Positions 23,990-36,188 of a stretch of DNA of 64,000 nt are shown here, piece by piece. The notes beneath the pieces are model-generated. The model did no database searches and was not told where the DNA came from. It worked only from the letters and a program-made list of their open reading frames with translations. The stretch is from positions 1,612,001-1,676,000 of the forward strand of contig JAJEKV010000097.1 of assembly GCA_021234155.1 (NCBI GenBank), written 5' to 3'. The DNA is from Isoetes taiwanensis. Taxonomy: Eukaryota > Streptophyta > Lycopodiopsida > Isoetales > Isoetaceae. Positions within the stretch are counted from its first letter, which is position 1; each line of letters opens with the position of its first letter. The position numbers were made by a program, and so were the translations under genes.

Positions 23990-24512
23990 TGAGAATAGAA
24001 TAAAATAGAATAAGGTTTTTATCGTCTACGGAGACCAATGGCCTATGGGACGCAAAGAGGAGGCGCATCAAGCGTATTACTGTCCGTGTTAAAAAAAAAC
24101 CCTGTTATTTGGGAAAAAACCGTGACAGGAATAGGTTTGCTGTCAAACTGTACAAATACAAATATAAAAATACATATATCATTGGGGGAGATATATATGT
24201 ACATGTATCAGGTAAGTGCCCGACTGATCTCGGTGATCCATGATTATCTCTTGAAGGTATCACCATGATCTCTTGAAGGTATGATCCCAAACCTTCCTTC
24301 GTACGTAGCTCGTGCTGAGCTCGTCATGCAGGGGCTGGCCAAGGCGGACCAGCTCACCATAGCGTATCCGAGCAGGGGCTGGCCAAGGCGGACCAGCTCA
24401 GCATAGCGTATCCGAATGTCATCATATATATGTTGACAACTCTGAAGGGTGTGGCATTCATCTTCCACAGGTTGGCCTGACGTGGCTTCCCAATTATCTC
24501 CTCGGCTCAATT
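23990..24512 (-). mobile_element. LINE-A fragment with AT-rich pentamer tail
   Basis: On the minus strand the frame 24510-24244 reads GDNWEATSGQ, ECHTLQSCQHIYDDIRIRYA, an end domain resembling the last part of LINE-A/LINE ORF2. The 3' block follows: GCGTCCCATAGGCCATTGGT, CTCCGTAGACGATAAAAACC at 24056-24018, then (ATTCT/ATTTT)n to about 23990. An exact-length 44-bp tandem duplication (24329-24372 and 24373-24416) lies in the coding part. Confidence 0.7.
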
Positions 24513-24519
24513 GTTCCCT

Positions 24520-26205
24520 GAAGATGGTTTTCGAGTTTTCCCTCTAAATCCGACTCATCCTTAGGTTTTGTGCACAAAAGGGTGCTCTCAAAATCTCTTC
24601 TGAGGCAGCCGAAAACCTCTGCCTAAGATTTGATGTTCCGTTCTTGAGTTTTTGGGCTTCCGATGAGGCCGTTACGACCTGGAGGTTCGATTCCTCCGGC
24701 CCATTCTCTGTTTTTTTGAGTGGGTATTCTGAGACCATCTGGGTCCCTATCGACCCATCAGTCCAGAATCGATCAGATTTGTGGCCGAGGCTGCAGACGA
24801 TTAGGTCGGCAGAAGCTGCAAAGGATTAGGTCGCATTTCTGTAGAGGCTGCACCATTGTTGTTGTATCCGGAGGTGAGGGATCGAGTGGGTCAGAGCCTC
24901 GGCCTAGTTGTGGGCTTCGATTTTTCTGCTGCTTGATTCCTTTGTGGGCTTCAGTTCCTTCATGTGTGCGGCCCAGGACTTGGACCTGATATGGCAACCA
25001 TGTGAAAGAAGTATGGTGCTTTGGTGTTGTGAAAACTTTAGTGCTTCACGGTGTAGGCCTAATTAATCTCGTTGCACCATTGATTGGTGCAGGAGATTTA
25101 ACAGTCGAAAAAAGATCGACCTTTGATGTGGGGAATCTCCCATCATCTAAAGGTCCAAATTTAACAATGCCAAAAACGAGCCACTAAATAAAGAAAGAGT
25201 ATTATGTGATGCAACTGAGGCATTGCCTTGGCCTAACCGGTACCCTGTCTGTAGACACACATGGGATAATTTTGTTGCTGGCCTTGACTCTATTCTGATA
25301 GAAATGGATTGTAGGTCATGAAGGTGTTTGTAAACTGTAAATGAGCCATAGTGCAATTGCAATTCTGTCAGCTCTTTCCTTCAAGCAATTTGATGTCAAA
25401 ATACTATCCCTTCACGTTGCTTAACACCTATACATATTACAATAACCTCAACAGGTGGCAGTCATTAATATTGTTATAGATAACCTCAAAATAGCAGCAG
25501 AAAGATTTGCACAACCATTACTTATTACGAAGCCATGGAAACCTCTCTAACCAGAAAAACAAATCAGTGTAAATGTTGCACAGCATTTTCCTTGCAGCAT
25601 GGTCAGAACTTCAAAACAAAGCTTATAAAAACACATACAACTGTTTGCATCAATGTTAAACATTACCTGCTAAGTTTGCATCCTATGTGTGGCAGCCAAT
25701 ATTTTATTCCTTTTGAGGATATCATGCATCTAACCTTCAATAATATCATTGTAACAAGTCATGCTTGTGTGTGCTGGGTATACAGAAACAGCAGCTAGAA
25801 AGCTTTAACTTAGTCATTTTCTACTAGACGACAAACTATGTTAAGACCTTTCATGGTCAGATAATCCTAGCGATAACAACACCTTCAACAGATATTTCAT
25901 ATATATCATAGAGGCGACAAACAGCTTGTAAAAGGTAGAAAAATTTTGTGCCCAGCAAGAGTGTATACGTAAACATTGATTCTGATTTTTCATTCACGAG
26001 GCATGCCAGATTCTGTACATATTAAAAAATTTCCAAGAACAGTACCTGTCCGATAGAAAGAAGTCATCCAGGCATATCTCCATTAAGAGTAACTGGAAAT
26101 TCTGGAATAGCTAATATGCATCCATGCTTGATCATTAAGATGTATAATACTTAAGCTCTACTGACATTGGTCTCACAAGCACCACAGACACAAGATCTTC
26201 TGGTT
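24520..26205. other. stretch 3' of the PORR gene, no gene recognised
   Basis: No frame here resembles a known family. 25.3-26.2 kb is AT-rich and probably includes the 3' untranslated and downstream region of the minus-strand PORR gene. Nothing else is supported. Confidence 0.35.
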
Positions 26206-26211
26206 TAGACT

Positions 26212-27642
26212 CTACCATATTTCACGTGGAGGTCCATTGTTAACAAATTCTTTCTGTACTAGTCCCAATGACTTGAGTGTTGATATCCTATCTTTTCTTG
26301 CTAGTGCAATGTCTTGATCTCCTTCTACTTCATCATCTGACCATTCACCATCATCCTCGTCATCACTTTCATCATCAACAGCATCATCCATATCTAATTT
26401 CTCCACATTACGACCTACACTAATAAGGGCTGCAAGCTTTTCTTTTACAAGCACCAAGGGATCCTTCTCTATTAACTCAGAGTTATGATAGGCTTCCCTT
26501 AAAAAGATAGAGTCTCGTTGGCCCTTTAATGAGATATAAAAATGTTCTGGATGGCGAATAACCATTGGATGTAAACGCTGTGAAAATTTATAATCCTTCC
26601 GGAAGTGTGTCAAATGATCAGTCAGAGTTCTTTTCTCAATGGTAAGAGTTAACAGCTCATGGACCACTGCAACTGCATGTTTCTCTGCTTCAGGTGATGC
26701 TGCATCCAAATGACTGAAATCTGAATAAGGTGATATAAATGGAAGCCTATCAAACTGAATAAGCTTCTCTTTATCCTTTCTAGAAAGATTAAGCCCTCTT
26801 GGAAGACTAATTCTGGGAAACCTTGGGGGTCTCCCACTTACTGTAATTTCATCAGGTTGTTCCTGAAGACTAAGTTTTTTCTTCTCTAAGGCACTAATAG
26901 CAAGGGCTGGGTCCCAGGAAGTGAGTTCTAATGCTGGTCCCATGCCAGTCTGAACAACTTTGAAAAAACCAGGATAATTGTTTACCATCACTGTGTCAAA
27001 ATCATCAGGAAGACCTAAATCACGTTTCAGATGCTTAATTTTTGACAATAAAATCCTTTTGTCAATTGACATCATAAGAATTTTTCTCAACTTGTTAACA
27101 ACCATTTCCTCCATCTCTTGCTTTATCTTCAGCTCTTCCAAATACTGAGCTTCAGCTTGAGGGGTTAACTTAAAATATACTGAACTAGCTCCTTCTTCAA
27201 AAACTCTAAAAACTGCAGGGTAACGGCGAAGCAAAACTATAAAACGTCTCTTACCTATTAAACCAATTTGCTTCCGATATTTGCCTAGCCTTCTGAGAGA
27301 CATGATGCGTTCAGGTTCTCTGACGACAAGCTCTTTAACCCTAGAAACAATTTTGAGCTTTTTTTCCCTATCAATAACTTTGTCAAATGCCGGATCTTTC
27401 CTCCTCTTTATTTTGGCCACCACGTCCAAATGCCTTCGCCCTTCTCTTGAATCTTTTGCCGTTGAAAGCCTGGAAACGGACTGATTTTGAAGACTGGCAA
27501 GGCCATCGCCGAAAAAACAAGATGTGATAAGATTCAAGGGCTGCTGCCTCAGATTTAGCTTCCGTGTTTGCCATTGTCCAAGGCGATTTGGAGATGCATT
27601 CGCTTGCGAGTAGTGAATAAGAGGAGGAGCCACCATAGCCAT
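26212..27642 (-). CDS. WTF1: PORR-domain organelle RNA splicing factor, WTF1-like
   Basis: Intronless 476-aa protein. Residues 1-65 are rich in S, T, Q and basic residues with almost no acidic ones, fitting a plastid (or mitochondrial) transit peptide. The PORR domain starts at about residue 78 with KIKRRKDPAFDKVIDREKKL, continues through LGKYRKQIGLIGKRRFIVLL, KLRKILMMSIDKRILLSKI and HLKRDLGLP, and ends about residue 410 after ISPYSDFSHL, LTIEKRTLTDHLTHFR and HPEHFYISLKG. A strongly acidic tail follows (about 424-450). This layout and wording match WTF1, which in maize and Arabidopsis binds chloroplast group II introns and works with RNC1 in their splicing. The ATG at 27642 is the first in frame. 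The frame is unbroken, so the gene is probably functional. Orthology versus another PORR member is inferred from memory of the family. Confidence 0.85.
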   Translation of the reverse strand: MAMVAPPLIHYSQANASPNRLGQWQTRKLNLRQQPLNLITSCFFGDGLASLQNQSVSRLSTAKDSREGRRHLDVVAKIKRRKDPAFDKVIDREKKLKIVSRVKELVVREPERIMSLRRLGKYRKQIGLIGKRRFIVLLRRYPAVFRVFEEGASSVYFKLTPQAEAQYLEELKIKQEMEEMVVNKLRKILMMSIDKRILLSKIKHLKRDLGLPDDFDTVMVNNYPGFFKVVQTGMGPALELTSWDPALAISALEKKKLSLQEQPDEITVSGRPPRFPRISLPRGLNLSRKDKEKLIQFDRLPFISPYSDFSHLDAASPEAEKHAVAVVHELLTLTIEKRTLTDHLTHFRKDYKFSQRLHPMVIRHPEHFYISLKGQRDSIFLREAYHNSELIEKDPLVLVKEKLAALISVGRNVEKLDMDDAVDDESDDEDDGEWSDDEVEGDQDIALARKDRISTLKSLGLVQKEFVNNGPPREIW

Positions 27643-28770
27643 TTTACGGGAAAATCAGATCAGATCTCGGGGTTTTGCAAGGTTTGTGTGAAGATATTTT
27701 CTCCCTTTTCTCAAGATTATCAAAAGAGTGCAATACATAAATAAAAATAACTAGTCAAAAGCACGTTTGATCACATTTTACAGAAATTACATATTTTGAT
27801 AATGTTCTTTTGTCTCTGTAATTTATCATATGAAGACTTTAAGCATAATTTGTAGGCAATTATACTTGACATCAAAGCAAGGTATATGTTCTCATACTCA
27901 TGACATGATTATTTGCTAACTTTGTGTGAACATTAATTAAAGTTTGAGTCACATTGGCAAAAATAGCTAGGGACATGATTATTTGCTAATTTTGTGTGAA
28001 CTTGGATGTCAGAAATCATCAACAATTCTTGGATTATTGTGTATTTTATGCTCTGCTTAAACATCTTCTGCAACTCTTCCCTGCGCCTCAAATTAGACAA
28101 CAAAATCAGACAACACAAGGGAAGGCAGGCCGTTTGGGTTTCCTGTGCACACCCAACTCCGACATATCCTTGTAGCCACAACCTCATGGCAAGAAGAACA
28201 TAGATTAGAAAGGAAAAATAGCAAATATACAGAAACATAAGTAGAAAGGAGCATGGCGACACCATCGAATCGAATGTTGCAAGATCCAGTCCACTTATAA
28301 CCCTTCAGTTAGACTATCAGTGATGACTACAAGAATGATAAAATCAGTTCGCAAAAAAGAACAATGCCACCTTGTGCAAATGAGTAAGAGCCCAAAAAAG
28401 AGACATTTGTTGGATTTTATCACAACATTGTGAATCACCTAATGGTAACCACTGATATGCTTCTACCATCATCTCCTGCAACATGGGCATATTCGTGTTG
28501 CCTTCCCTGTTGTTGCTGGGAGAAAAATGACCTTTAACTTCCCTAAAGAAAGAACGTACACAATTTTGGACTTAGAAGTATTCTAGAACCCCGTTGATAA
28601 AGATGGACCTAGTCAATTGCCCTCATCATGGCTTAGCTAAAATAAATAATTTCAAACTAGATATTGTGGTATTCAAATTAATCAAAGCATTATTTTTTAC
28701 TGTAGAATATTTCCACATCATTAACAAAATTATCTATTGATTGTTAACAAAATTTTCTTGAAGCAAGAAT
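27643..28770. other. 5' flank of the PORR gene; short direct repeat
   Basis: 27643-27760 should hold the 5' leader and promoter of the PORR gene, but no clear TATA box or intron was identified. A 30-bp near-perfect direct repeat (GACATGATTATTTGCTAA...) occurs at 27902-27931 and 27972-28001. The rest is AT-rich and unassigned. Confidence 0.35.
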
Positions 28771-29063
28771 GTGAAAAGAATAGATGAGTGTGAAAGAACA
28801 TTGCAGTAAAGTAATGGGGAGCTCCCTCTTATTTCACCAAGGATATAATATCTCATTCAGGATGGCGTCCACCCAACCTTATAACAGTAGGAGTAGGAGA
28901 GTAACAGATGATGCCGGTTCTATCCCCTGTTATTCCCGCCTTGTACACAATGGGCAATATTGGATGGTCGGCCACCGAAACTTTAGAAAGATAGTGTCGA
29001 AGCTTGAACTAATCGTTGGACAAACTATCACTTGACGCCTTTGCCCAAGGATTTAAGGATTAG

Positions 29064-29330
29064 CAATATCTAGCAAAATCACTAATACATCATCTTCTCC
29101 ACATTCCATCCTTAGACTATATTAATGTCCATATAGGTGAAAAATCTTCCGGAAGAAATAGGCATCTTTTTGTTGCAGTTGTCCAATGGATAGGTTGCTC
29201 ATGGTCCTTTCTTGAACAAAAGGAAGTTGAACGAAGATGGGGCATACTCTTAAGTGCGGTTGCATTTTATGATGCTTTGGTCTACTTGGCATTTTGCTTC
29301 ATTGCATTATTCTCGTATAACAGGGGTTAA
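29064..29330 (+). pseudogene. exon-like frame with two hydrophobic segments, family unknown
   Basis: An 88-residue frame without ATG, bounded by an in-frame TAG at 29061-29063 and TAA at 29328-29330. It reads PSLDYINVHIGEKSSGRNRH, then VVQWIGCSWSFLEQKEVERR and a hydrophobic stretch LLSAVAFYDALVYLAFCFIA. The composition is protein-like, and the segment before the TAG (LSLDAFAQGFKD) also reads well in the same frame, suggesting a once longer protein. I do not recognise the family. Confidence 0.3.
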
Positions 29331-29760
29331 GCTCGGCACCTTGGTGCTTAAAACGACATCATCAAATTACTTAACACACCGAGAATAGCAACAACATTCT
29401 TAAGACAAAAGCATAAATTTAAAAAGCGTGTTTACCTTCCTATGTTTGGCATTGAGAACGCCATCTTTTCCAAAAACACGACCAAGTATTATATAGTTTG
29501 CCATTGAATCGCCGTATAGATCCACCAACAATGGTGACCACCTTTCTACAAGCCAATTCGGACAAAGATGGCAAATGAAGAGGAAGCTGAAAAGTAGGAC
29601 TTATAGAAGCCAAGAGGATCGTCCCCAAGTGCCCTATTAATCCATTTAAGTGCAACATCATAGTCGTCACCCCAGGCCCATCATCTCGTCCATTGATACC
29701 AAGTAACCGTGTTCCAGGTCTATTAGTCACCCGCACTTGCACCCCCCGCAAACAAATAAT

Positions 29761-31982
29761 TAAGTAAAATGTTACTTGCATCAATTTGCTTAGTTGGCAA
29801 GCATGAACAATGCACCTGTGTTTTAAGAGACATGAAAGAATATCGATAATGAGCTAAGCCTGGATGCCTTAGGCTCCACATTGCCAAAGATGGGAAAATT
29901 TTAGACTATTGTGGATATGAAGGGAAACAATTATATGCCGCATTACATGCACCAAAGAAACTTCTAGAGAAAAACAAGGCAAGTAAAAATTAAATACCAT
30001 TGACACGGAGATCCGCATATATGCCGGCCAATGCATCCAAAAAAGATACTTTATCACTAAGGAGGACACACCAAACCCGTAAAGTAAGAACTTGATTTAT
30101 TACTAGAATGAATGCAGAGCTTTAAAAGGTCCCAATGACTTGCAACTAACTAAGTTGGAGACTCATAGCATGCGCGATCTTTGAATGAACACCTGCAAAT
30201 CATGGCCTGGACGATGTAGTAGATCACTGATGCCCTTGATAATGTAAAGGTCTTCTCACCGCTTGTAGAGGACCTTGGCTGGGAATTAAAAAGTAATCGA
30301 ACATGAGAGATGAAGAAGTGAATCACAAAACTAGCTATATGAGATGGCCCAAAACTTATTACCCTCAGCCTTTGGGTCCAAAGACAACCGAAATCGAAGA
30401 AGTCATTGTGCGCTTAATGGTAACACGTAACCCCGCATGGCGGAGATTTAAGTCACAACTTATAAATTATCAAAGTCATTTCTAACATGCTAGAACTTCA
30501 TATGCTTACGGGTCACCACGGTCTATTCGACAAGTTTCATAATAGAACCGGGAAGGAATGTCCGCCAGGCTCCTTCCGTGTTCTCGGAATTATAACACAA
30601 TTCAAAGTTGCCAAACACCACAATCGCATTATCACACCGCAAAAACGCATGTAAGAAAAGCGGATGTATTATTGACTTGATGACAATTCGTACATTTCTA
30701 CATTGTCGACGTTCCTAAAACAAACTGAATCATTGTGCCCAGATCCGGGAACTTCCACACGGACAACGTACTTCCCAAGTAGATGGTTCATCTTGATCGT
30801 CCGATCGTACAATGCTTGCAAATCCCATCCGGGTATTCTTATTGCCGCCATAATTCCATCGCTTAATTAAGTAAAATGTTCTTTGCATCAATTTTCTTAG
30901 TTGGCAAGCATGAACAATGCACCGTGTTTTTAAGAGACATGAAAGAATATCGATAACGAGCTAAGCCCGATGCCTTAGGCTCCACATTGCCCGTGGGGAA
31001 AATTTTAGACTATTGTGGATATGAAGGGAAACAATTATATGCCAAGATTACGCGCGGTACCAAAGAAACTTCTAGAGAAAAACAAGGCAAGTAAAAATTA
31101 AATACCATTGACACGAGATCCGCATATGCCGCCAATGCATCCTAAAAGATACTTTATCACTAAGGAGGACACACCAAACCTCGTAAAGTAAGAACTTGAT
31201 TTATTACTAGAATGAACAGGCGAAAAGGTCCCAATGACTTGCAACTAACTAAGTTGGAGACTCATAGCATGCGCCTTTGAATGAACACCGCAAATCATGG
31301 CACCGGCGATGTAGTAGATCACTGTGCGCCCTTGATAATGTAAAGGTCTTCTCAACCATTTGTAGAGGACCTTGGGCGGAATTAAAAAGTAATCGAACAT
31401 GAGAAATGAAGAAGTGAATCACAAAACTAGCTATATGAGATGGCCCAAAACTTATTACCCCTCAGCTTTGGGTCCAAAGACAACCGAAGTCGAGTCGAAG
31501 TCATTGTGCGCTTAATGGTAACACGTAACCCGCATGGCGGAGATTTAAGTCACAACTTATAAATTATCAAAGTCATTTCTAACATGCTAGAACTTCATAT
31601 GCTTACGGGTCACCACGATCTATTCGACAAGTTTCACAATAGAACGGGGAAGGAATGTCCCCTACTCGGCTCCTTCCGTAAGTGTTCTCTCGGAATTATA
31701 ACACAATTCGGTGTTGCCAAACACCACAATCGCTGATTATCACACGCAAACGACGTAAGAAAAGCGGATGTATTATTGACTTGATGACAATTCGCACATT
31801 TCTAACGAACATGAATCATTGTCGACGTTCCTAAAACAAACCTCGAATCATTGTGCCCGGATCCCGGAACTTCCACACCTGGACAACGTACTTCCCAAGT
31901 AGCTGGTTCATCTTGATCGCCCGATCGCATAATGCTTGCAAAACCCATCCGATATTCTTATTGCCGTTGCTAATTCCATCGC
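29761..31982. repeat. imperfect 1.1-kb tandem duplication
   Basis: Copy 1 (29761-30862) and copy 2 (30868-31982) are in the same orientation at about 1107-1120 bp spacing. Both start TAAGTAAAATGTT...TGCATCAATTT and end ATTCTTATTGCCG..TAATTCCATCGC. Differences are mostly small indels and clustered substitutions, for example GCCGCATTACATGCACC against GCCAAGATTACGCGCGGTACC. On the minus strand both encode a fragment with MN.LLGKYVV.V (30851-30669 and 32025-31831). The underlying sequence is not recognised. Confidence 0.85.
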
Positions 31983-33391
31983 CTTTGGACCGCGTACTTT
32001 TCCTCGAAATTAAAATTTGTAACATGTTAAGAGTTCCTTAAAGCTCTTGTCATAGAATGCCAAAGGATGCATTGTACCAGATATGTCATCATGGAATGCC
32101 TCGCCAAGGTAGGCGCATGTTCCACACTCCTCTTGCCATGTCAATCTCAAAAAATCGCTGATGCCATTATGTGTTTGTTGCTCGTACTAATTTCCTTCTT
32201 CCTCTTGACATAAGTTCCTTGAAATCCCACAACCACAAGGCCACACTAGCAGAAGAATGGACCAATTCGAATTTCACCCGCTTAACAATACAAATGCTCA
32301 AGGGAAATGCTCAAGGGAAGAGGAAAATACTCACAAGGGTTTCGGTAGAGAAGGAACAATCATGTGCTTCGTGGTGTCCGAGGATGTTGTTTTGTGTGTG
32401 TTATACCGCGGAAGAGCCACGAAAACATAACATCATTTTTACCCCGCGACCGCAACAACAGGGGTCTCTTGGTTTTTGCTCCTCGGCTTTTGCTCCATAT
32501 CTCCGGACTTGGTTTTTGCTCCTCGGCTTTTTTGCTCCATATCTCCGTAAGATCAAATTGATGTCATCGGATGGAACTCTCTTGTGGTTTAAAACACTAG
32601 TAAAGAAATGCAACATTTGCCCAAAAAAAGGGCAAGATTTGAGCTCCACCAAACACCTAATCCATCTCAGATTTTACATGCATCCAAAGATGGAACGATC
32701 CAAGAAAGCGTAATCCGGGTTGCCACGACATAGTCGCATTACAAAAACATTACTTCCATTGCATCTTTGAAATAGCTTTGAAATACAAAAATTTAACTGC
32801 CGACAGACTTGCAAACTTCCAAATAGCTTTAAAATACAAGAATTTACTTGCCGCCAGAGTGCCGCAAGAACAAACCAAATGGTTTCTAAAAATCAAATCG
32901 ATTTGGCAAAGTGGTGCGGGCATAACTTTCGATTTGGCAAAGTGGTGCGGGCATAACTTCCCAAATGCCATGAACACGCTGGAATTTCCTTGAATTTTCT
33001 TGATCGTAGATGAAATCCAACGACGGAAACATCAGCCACCTGCACAAAAATCCCACCTGGCAGCAACGTGGACACTCTGAAATTGCTTCAAAGTGTCCAC
33101 TTGCGTTTGTGCAAACGTGCTAAAAAAGGCATTTTAGATGGAAATGTAATGATAACTCATCGATTTATCAACTCTATAATCGTTTTTTTGGGTTAGGGGG
33201 CAACCCTCTTGTTGGAGGGTAGAGTGACATATAGAAGGCTTTGATTTGATTTATAAAATATTTTAAATACACGGTTACGATTGTATGGGATTAGTTAGGG
33301 TTTTGTGGCACTTTGTGATACTTGGAGAGATTATTTTGGGATTTCTTAGACGGTAGAGATTGTCGCCTATCCAAGGAAGCAATGAACCAAT

Positions 33392-33393
<2 letters not shown>
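31983..33393. other. stretch with short tandem duplications, no gene recognised
   Basis: A 40-bp unit starting TTGGTTTTTGCTCCTCGGCT is duplicated at 32469-32508 and 32509-32550. A perfect 31-bp unit (CGATTTGGCAAAGTGGTGCG...) lies at 32899-32929 and 32930-32960. A looser ~48-bp repeat (ATAGCTTTRAAATACAA) lies at 32770-32840. The 180-residue frame at 32171-32713 spans the first duplication and shows no family resemblance. Confidence 0.5.
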
Positions 33394-33424
<31 letters not shown>

Positions 33425-33716
33425 AAAGATCAGAAATATATTAATTGGTGCTCATCAATTACATACGTATGCCAAGTGATATCATACACCTACACAACAT
33501 GTTTGTTTATGTAGGGATAACCACTTAGCTGTGGATTTGGAACTTTTACAGGAACGATAAAAGAGAGTCGTGGAATTGAGAAGCCCACTCCTCGTCTTCA
33601 AATGCTATAAGATATTGGCGGATCTTCTGCTTTAAAGATGGCCCTAGGCTATTGGAATGAATATACTCTTGGGAAAACACTAATTTTCTCCGCCTCTTCC
33701 ATATTAGCCATAGGAG

Positions 33717-35243
33717 CTATCCTTTACATAAGTTCAGAGCTACTTTCTGTTCAGTTGGCCAAGATGATGGATATATGCCTAACAAAAGCTCTTTGTCTGA
33801 TAAAGAGGTCCCAAACACTTCCTTCACTTGTTCCCATACTGGACGAAGTTCTGCACAATGCATGAAACAATGTTCAATTGTCTCTGCTTCCAGGCCGCAC
33901 ATTGGGCAACTCGGTGAGACATCAGAGTTGTACTTATTTACTAATATGTTGACCCTGACTGCTCTATGAAAGATTTGCCATAGTAGTGTGGATACCTTTG
34001 GTGGCAAGTGGCTCTTCCAGACCCATTTCCATATTTGACTGAGTTGGACATCTTCTGCTGTTACCTCCCATTGGGAATGAAGATTCATCGCTTCGTTCAC
34101 ATGCAGAATCTTGTATGCCTTTGACACAAAATCTTTTTTATCAAGGTTTTCATGAGGTAGGCTAAAAGCACCTACCTGTGGAGAAGCATAGGTTGGAATA
34201 TTGGCCAATACCATTTCCCAAACTCGTTTGTCCCGTGATTTCACCTTAAACTTGCTTTGAAATGACTCCCAAGAGTGTCGCACACCACCTTGGTACCAAT
34301 CTCCAACGCAAGAGATACCTGCCACAATCCATCTATTTTGTGTTCTTTTATTCACCACCGAAAAAAGTGGGACGCAGCCTCTGTCAGTTTCCACTTGCAG
34401 CCACCACACTGGCAGAGACACTGAGGTACAATTTTTGATGTCCAAGCGCCATAGAACTTTAACTGTCTCCCAAGCTTTAAGGAATCCTTTAAGAAACGGC
34501 GAAGCTCCCGCATATGGCCTCAATTTATAAAACAGGGCCCATGGTAAATTTGCTTTATGAGATGATTTTCCACACGGTATACAGTGAGTTAGTGATTGTT
34601 TTAGGAGTTCAAGGCCCGGAGACCTCGAATCTTGTTGAAGGATTTCCCACATGAATTTGTACACTAAGTTGCTGTGCAACTTAAAGTCAAGCATTCCTAA
34701 TCCTCCATGTGATTTAGGTCTCAAGCATTTCCTCCAAGCCACTTTGATATTTGCCCCTTCCTCATTTCCACCCCAGACAAAATTTTGCACCATTTTTGAT
34801 AGCTCTGCTAGCTTTGATTCAGGAGCCAACAACACTGATGCGGCATAAATATGAGTACGGCTTAGCACTGATTTGGCTACGACGATTCTTCCCGCCATGG
34901 AGAGCTTACCAACTTTCCACCGTCTCAAATGTTTGTCTAAACTGAGCAGAATCTCATCCCAAATATTCGAGGATGAAATGCACACCCCGATTGGAACACC
35001 CAACAACTTCGAAGAGGACCCAACAGGTACAGTGGTCCAAGGAAAAGTGGCAACATGAGCCGGGAGAGGCTCATCTAGTGGCCAAATTGCTGCACACTTG
35101 TTCCAGTTAAGAAAACAACCTGATGCTATAGAGAAGAAATCCAGCAACTGTTTCGCATTCAAGAGGTTTATTTCTAGGGCTTCTAAGAACAAGAAAGTAT
35201 CATCAGCATATTGGTTACAAATTTGCTGCGAGCCATCCGCCAT
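33717..35243 (-). pseudogene. LINE-B ORF2: RT palm to zinc-finger C-terminus
   Basis: The frame opens just before QYADDTFLFLEA, with the catalytic YADD at 35210-35199. It continues through the thumb (LNWNKCAAIWPL, LLGVPIG, RRWKVGKLSMAGRI, KSVLSRTHIYAASVLL) to the zf-RVT type end (SHLPPKVSTLLWQIFHRAV, CPMCGLEAETIEHCFMHC). It is continuous over 508 residues, so this part has decayed little. It joins the preceding frame after a frameshift and stop between 35243 and 35309. Confidence 0.9.
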
Positions 35244-35308
35244 CTGCAGCCCTGCAGCCCTGTTATAACCCTATCTTCCACAGCTGCCAACAGTACTTGA
35301 GATAACCC

Positions 35309-36157
35309 TTATGCGACAATATAAAAAAGAAAAGGCGCCAAGGGACAACCTTGCCTAATGCCCCTGCTCACTTCAAAGATAGGGGAAGTCTCCCCAAAAG
35401 TAACACGTATAAACGCCGATGATTTCAGCAATTTTGTCACAATGTTAGTAAATTCCTGTCCACAGCCGAAAGCAAGCAACATCTTTTCCAAAAAGGACCA
35501 GCTCACACTGTCATATGCCTTTTTAAAGTCAAGCTTTAGATAGAGTACCTTCTGATGTGTCTTTCTCGCCCAATGTATGCCCTCAAAGGCTGCTGCAATA
35601 TTATCGAATACTTCTTCCCAAAATGAACCCCCGACCGACATTGATATATGTTCCATCAAAATAGGCTTATTTTTTCCCGCATATCCTTTTGCTATAATTT
35701 TATAGAAGGTTGGCAACAAGGTAATAGGCCTCCAAATCCCCCTATGACTTTCTGGATCCTTCACCTTCGGATTAGAGTAATACATCCTGTGTTTAGTTTG
35801 TTTGTCCAAATTATCTCGCTTGTAGAAAGTCCCGATAAGCACTTGATACAAACTATTGTACCCATTCCCAAAGATTCCCGAAAGAATTCTGGCTGAATGC
35901 CAATACCCTGACATTTGTTTTAGCCAAAGAATAGAAGGCCTCAATGATATCTTCGATGGAAAGCGGTCCGTCCGAAGTTGTTCCCTTTGGCGATGAGATA
36001 CTTTAGATACAACTTTTGAAAGAATTAACTCCTCAAAGCAACTCTGAAAATTTATATTCTTCTTTTTAAAGAAATCTTCAAAATGTTTGAAAACCACCTC
36101 TTTCACCTGCTGAGGATTCCGAATGATGGACCCGTCCTCTCCCTGTATTGAGGACAA
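35309..36157 (-). pseudogene. LINE-B ORF2: N-terminal half of RT
   Basis: Contains WRPITLLPTFYKIIAKGYA, QKVLYLKLDFKKAYDSVSWS and SRGIRQGCPLAPFLF, the fingers and palm motifs of L1 RT. It is separated by frame breaks from the endonuclease upstream and from the YADD frame downstream. Confidence 0.9.
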
Positions 36158-36188
36158 CGTGGCTGATTGTTTCCTCTGCCTTGCAACC

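Noticed and set aside
24655-24705. Possible tRNA: GGAGGTTCGATTCCTCC looks like a T arm followed by GGCCCA.
   Set aside because: Only the T arm is present. There is no D arm or anticodon arm at the right distance upstream, so no tRNA fold is possible.
32171-32713. 180-residue plus frame as a candidate gene.
   Set aside because: It spans a 40-bp tandem duplication that creates its internal repeat, has no family resemblance, and overlaps equally open frames on both strands.
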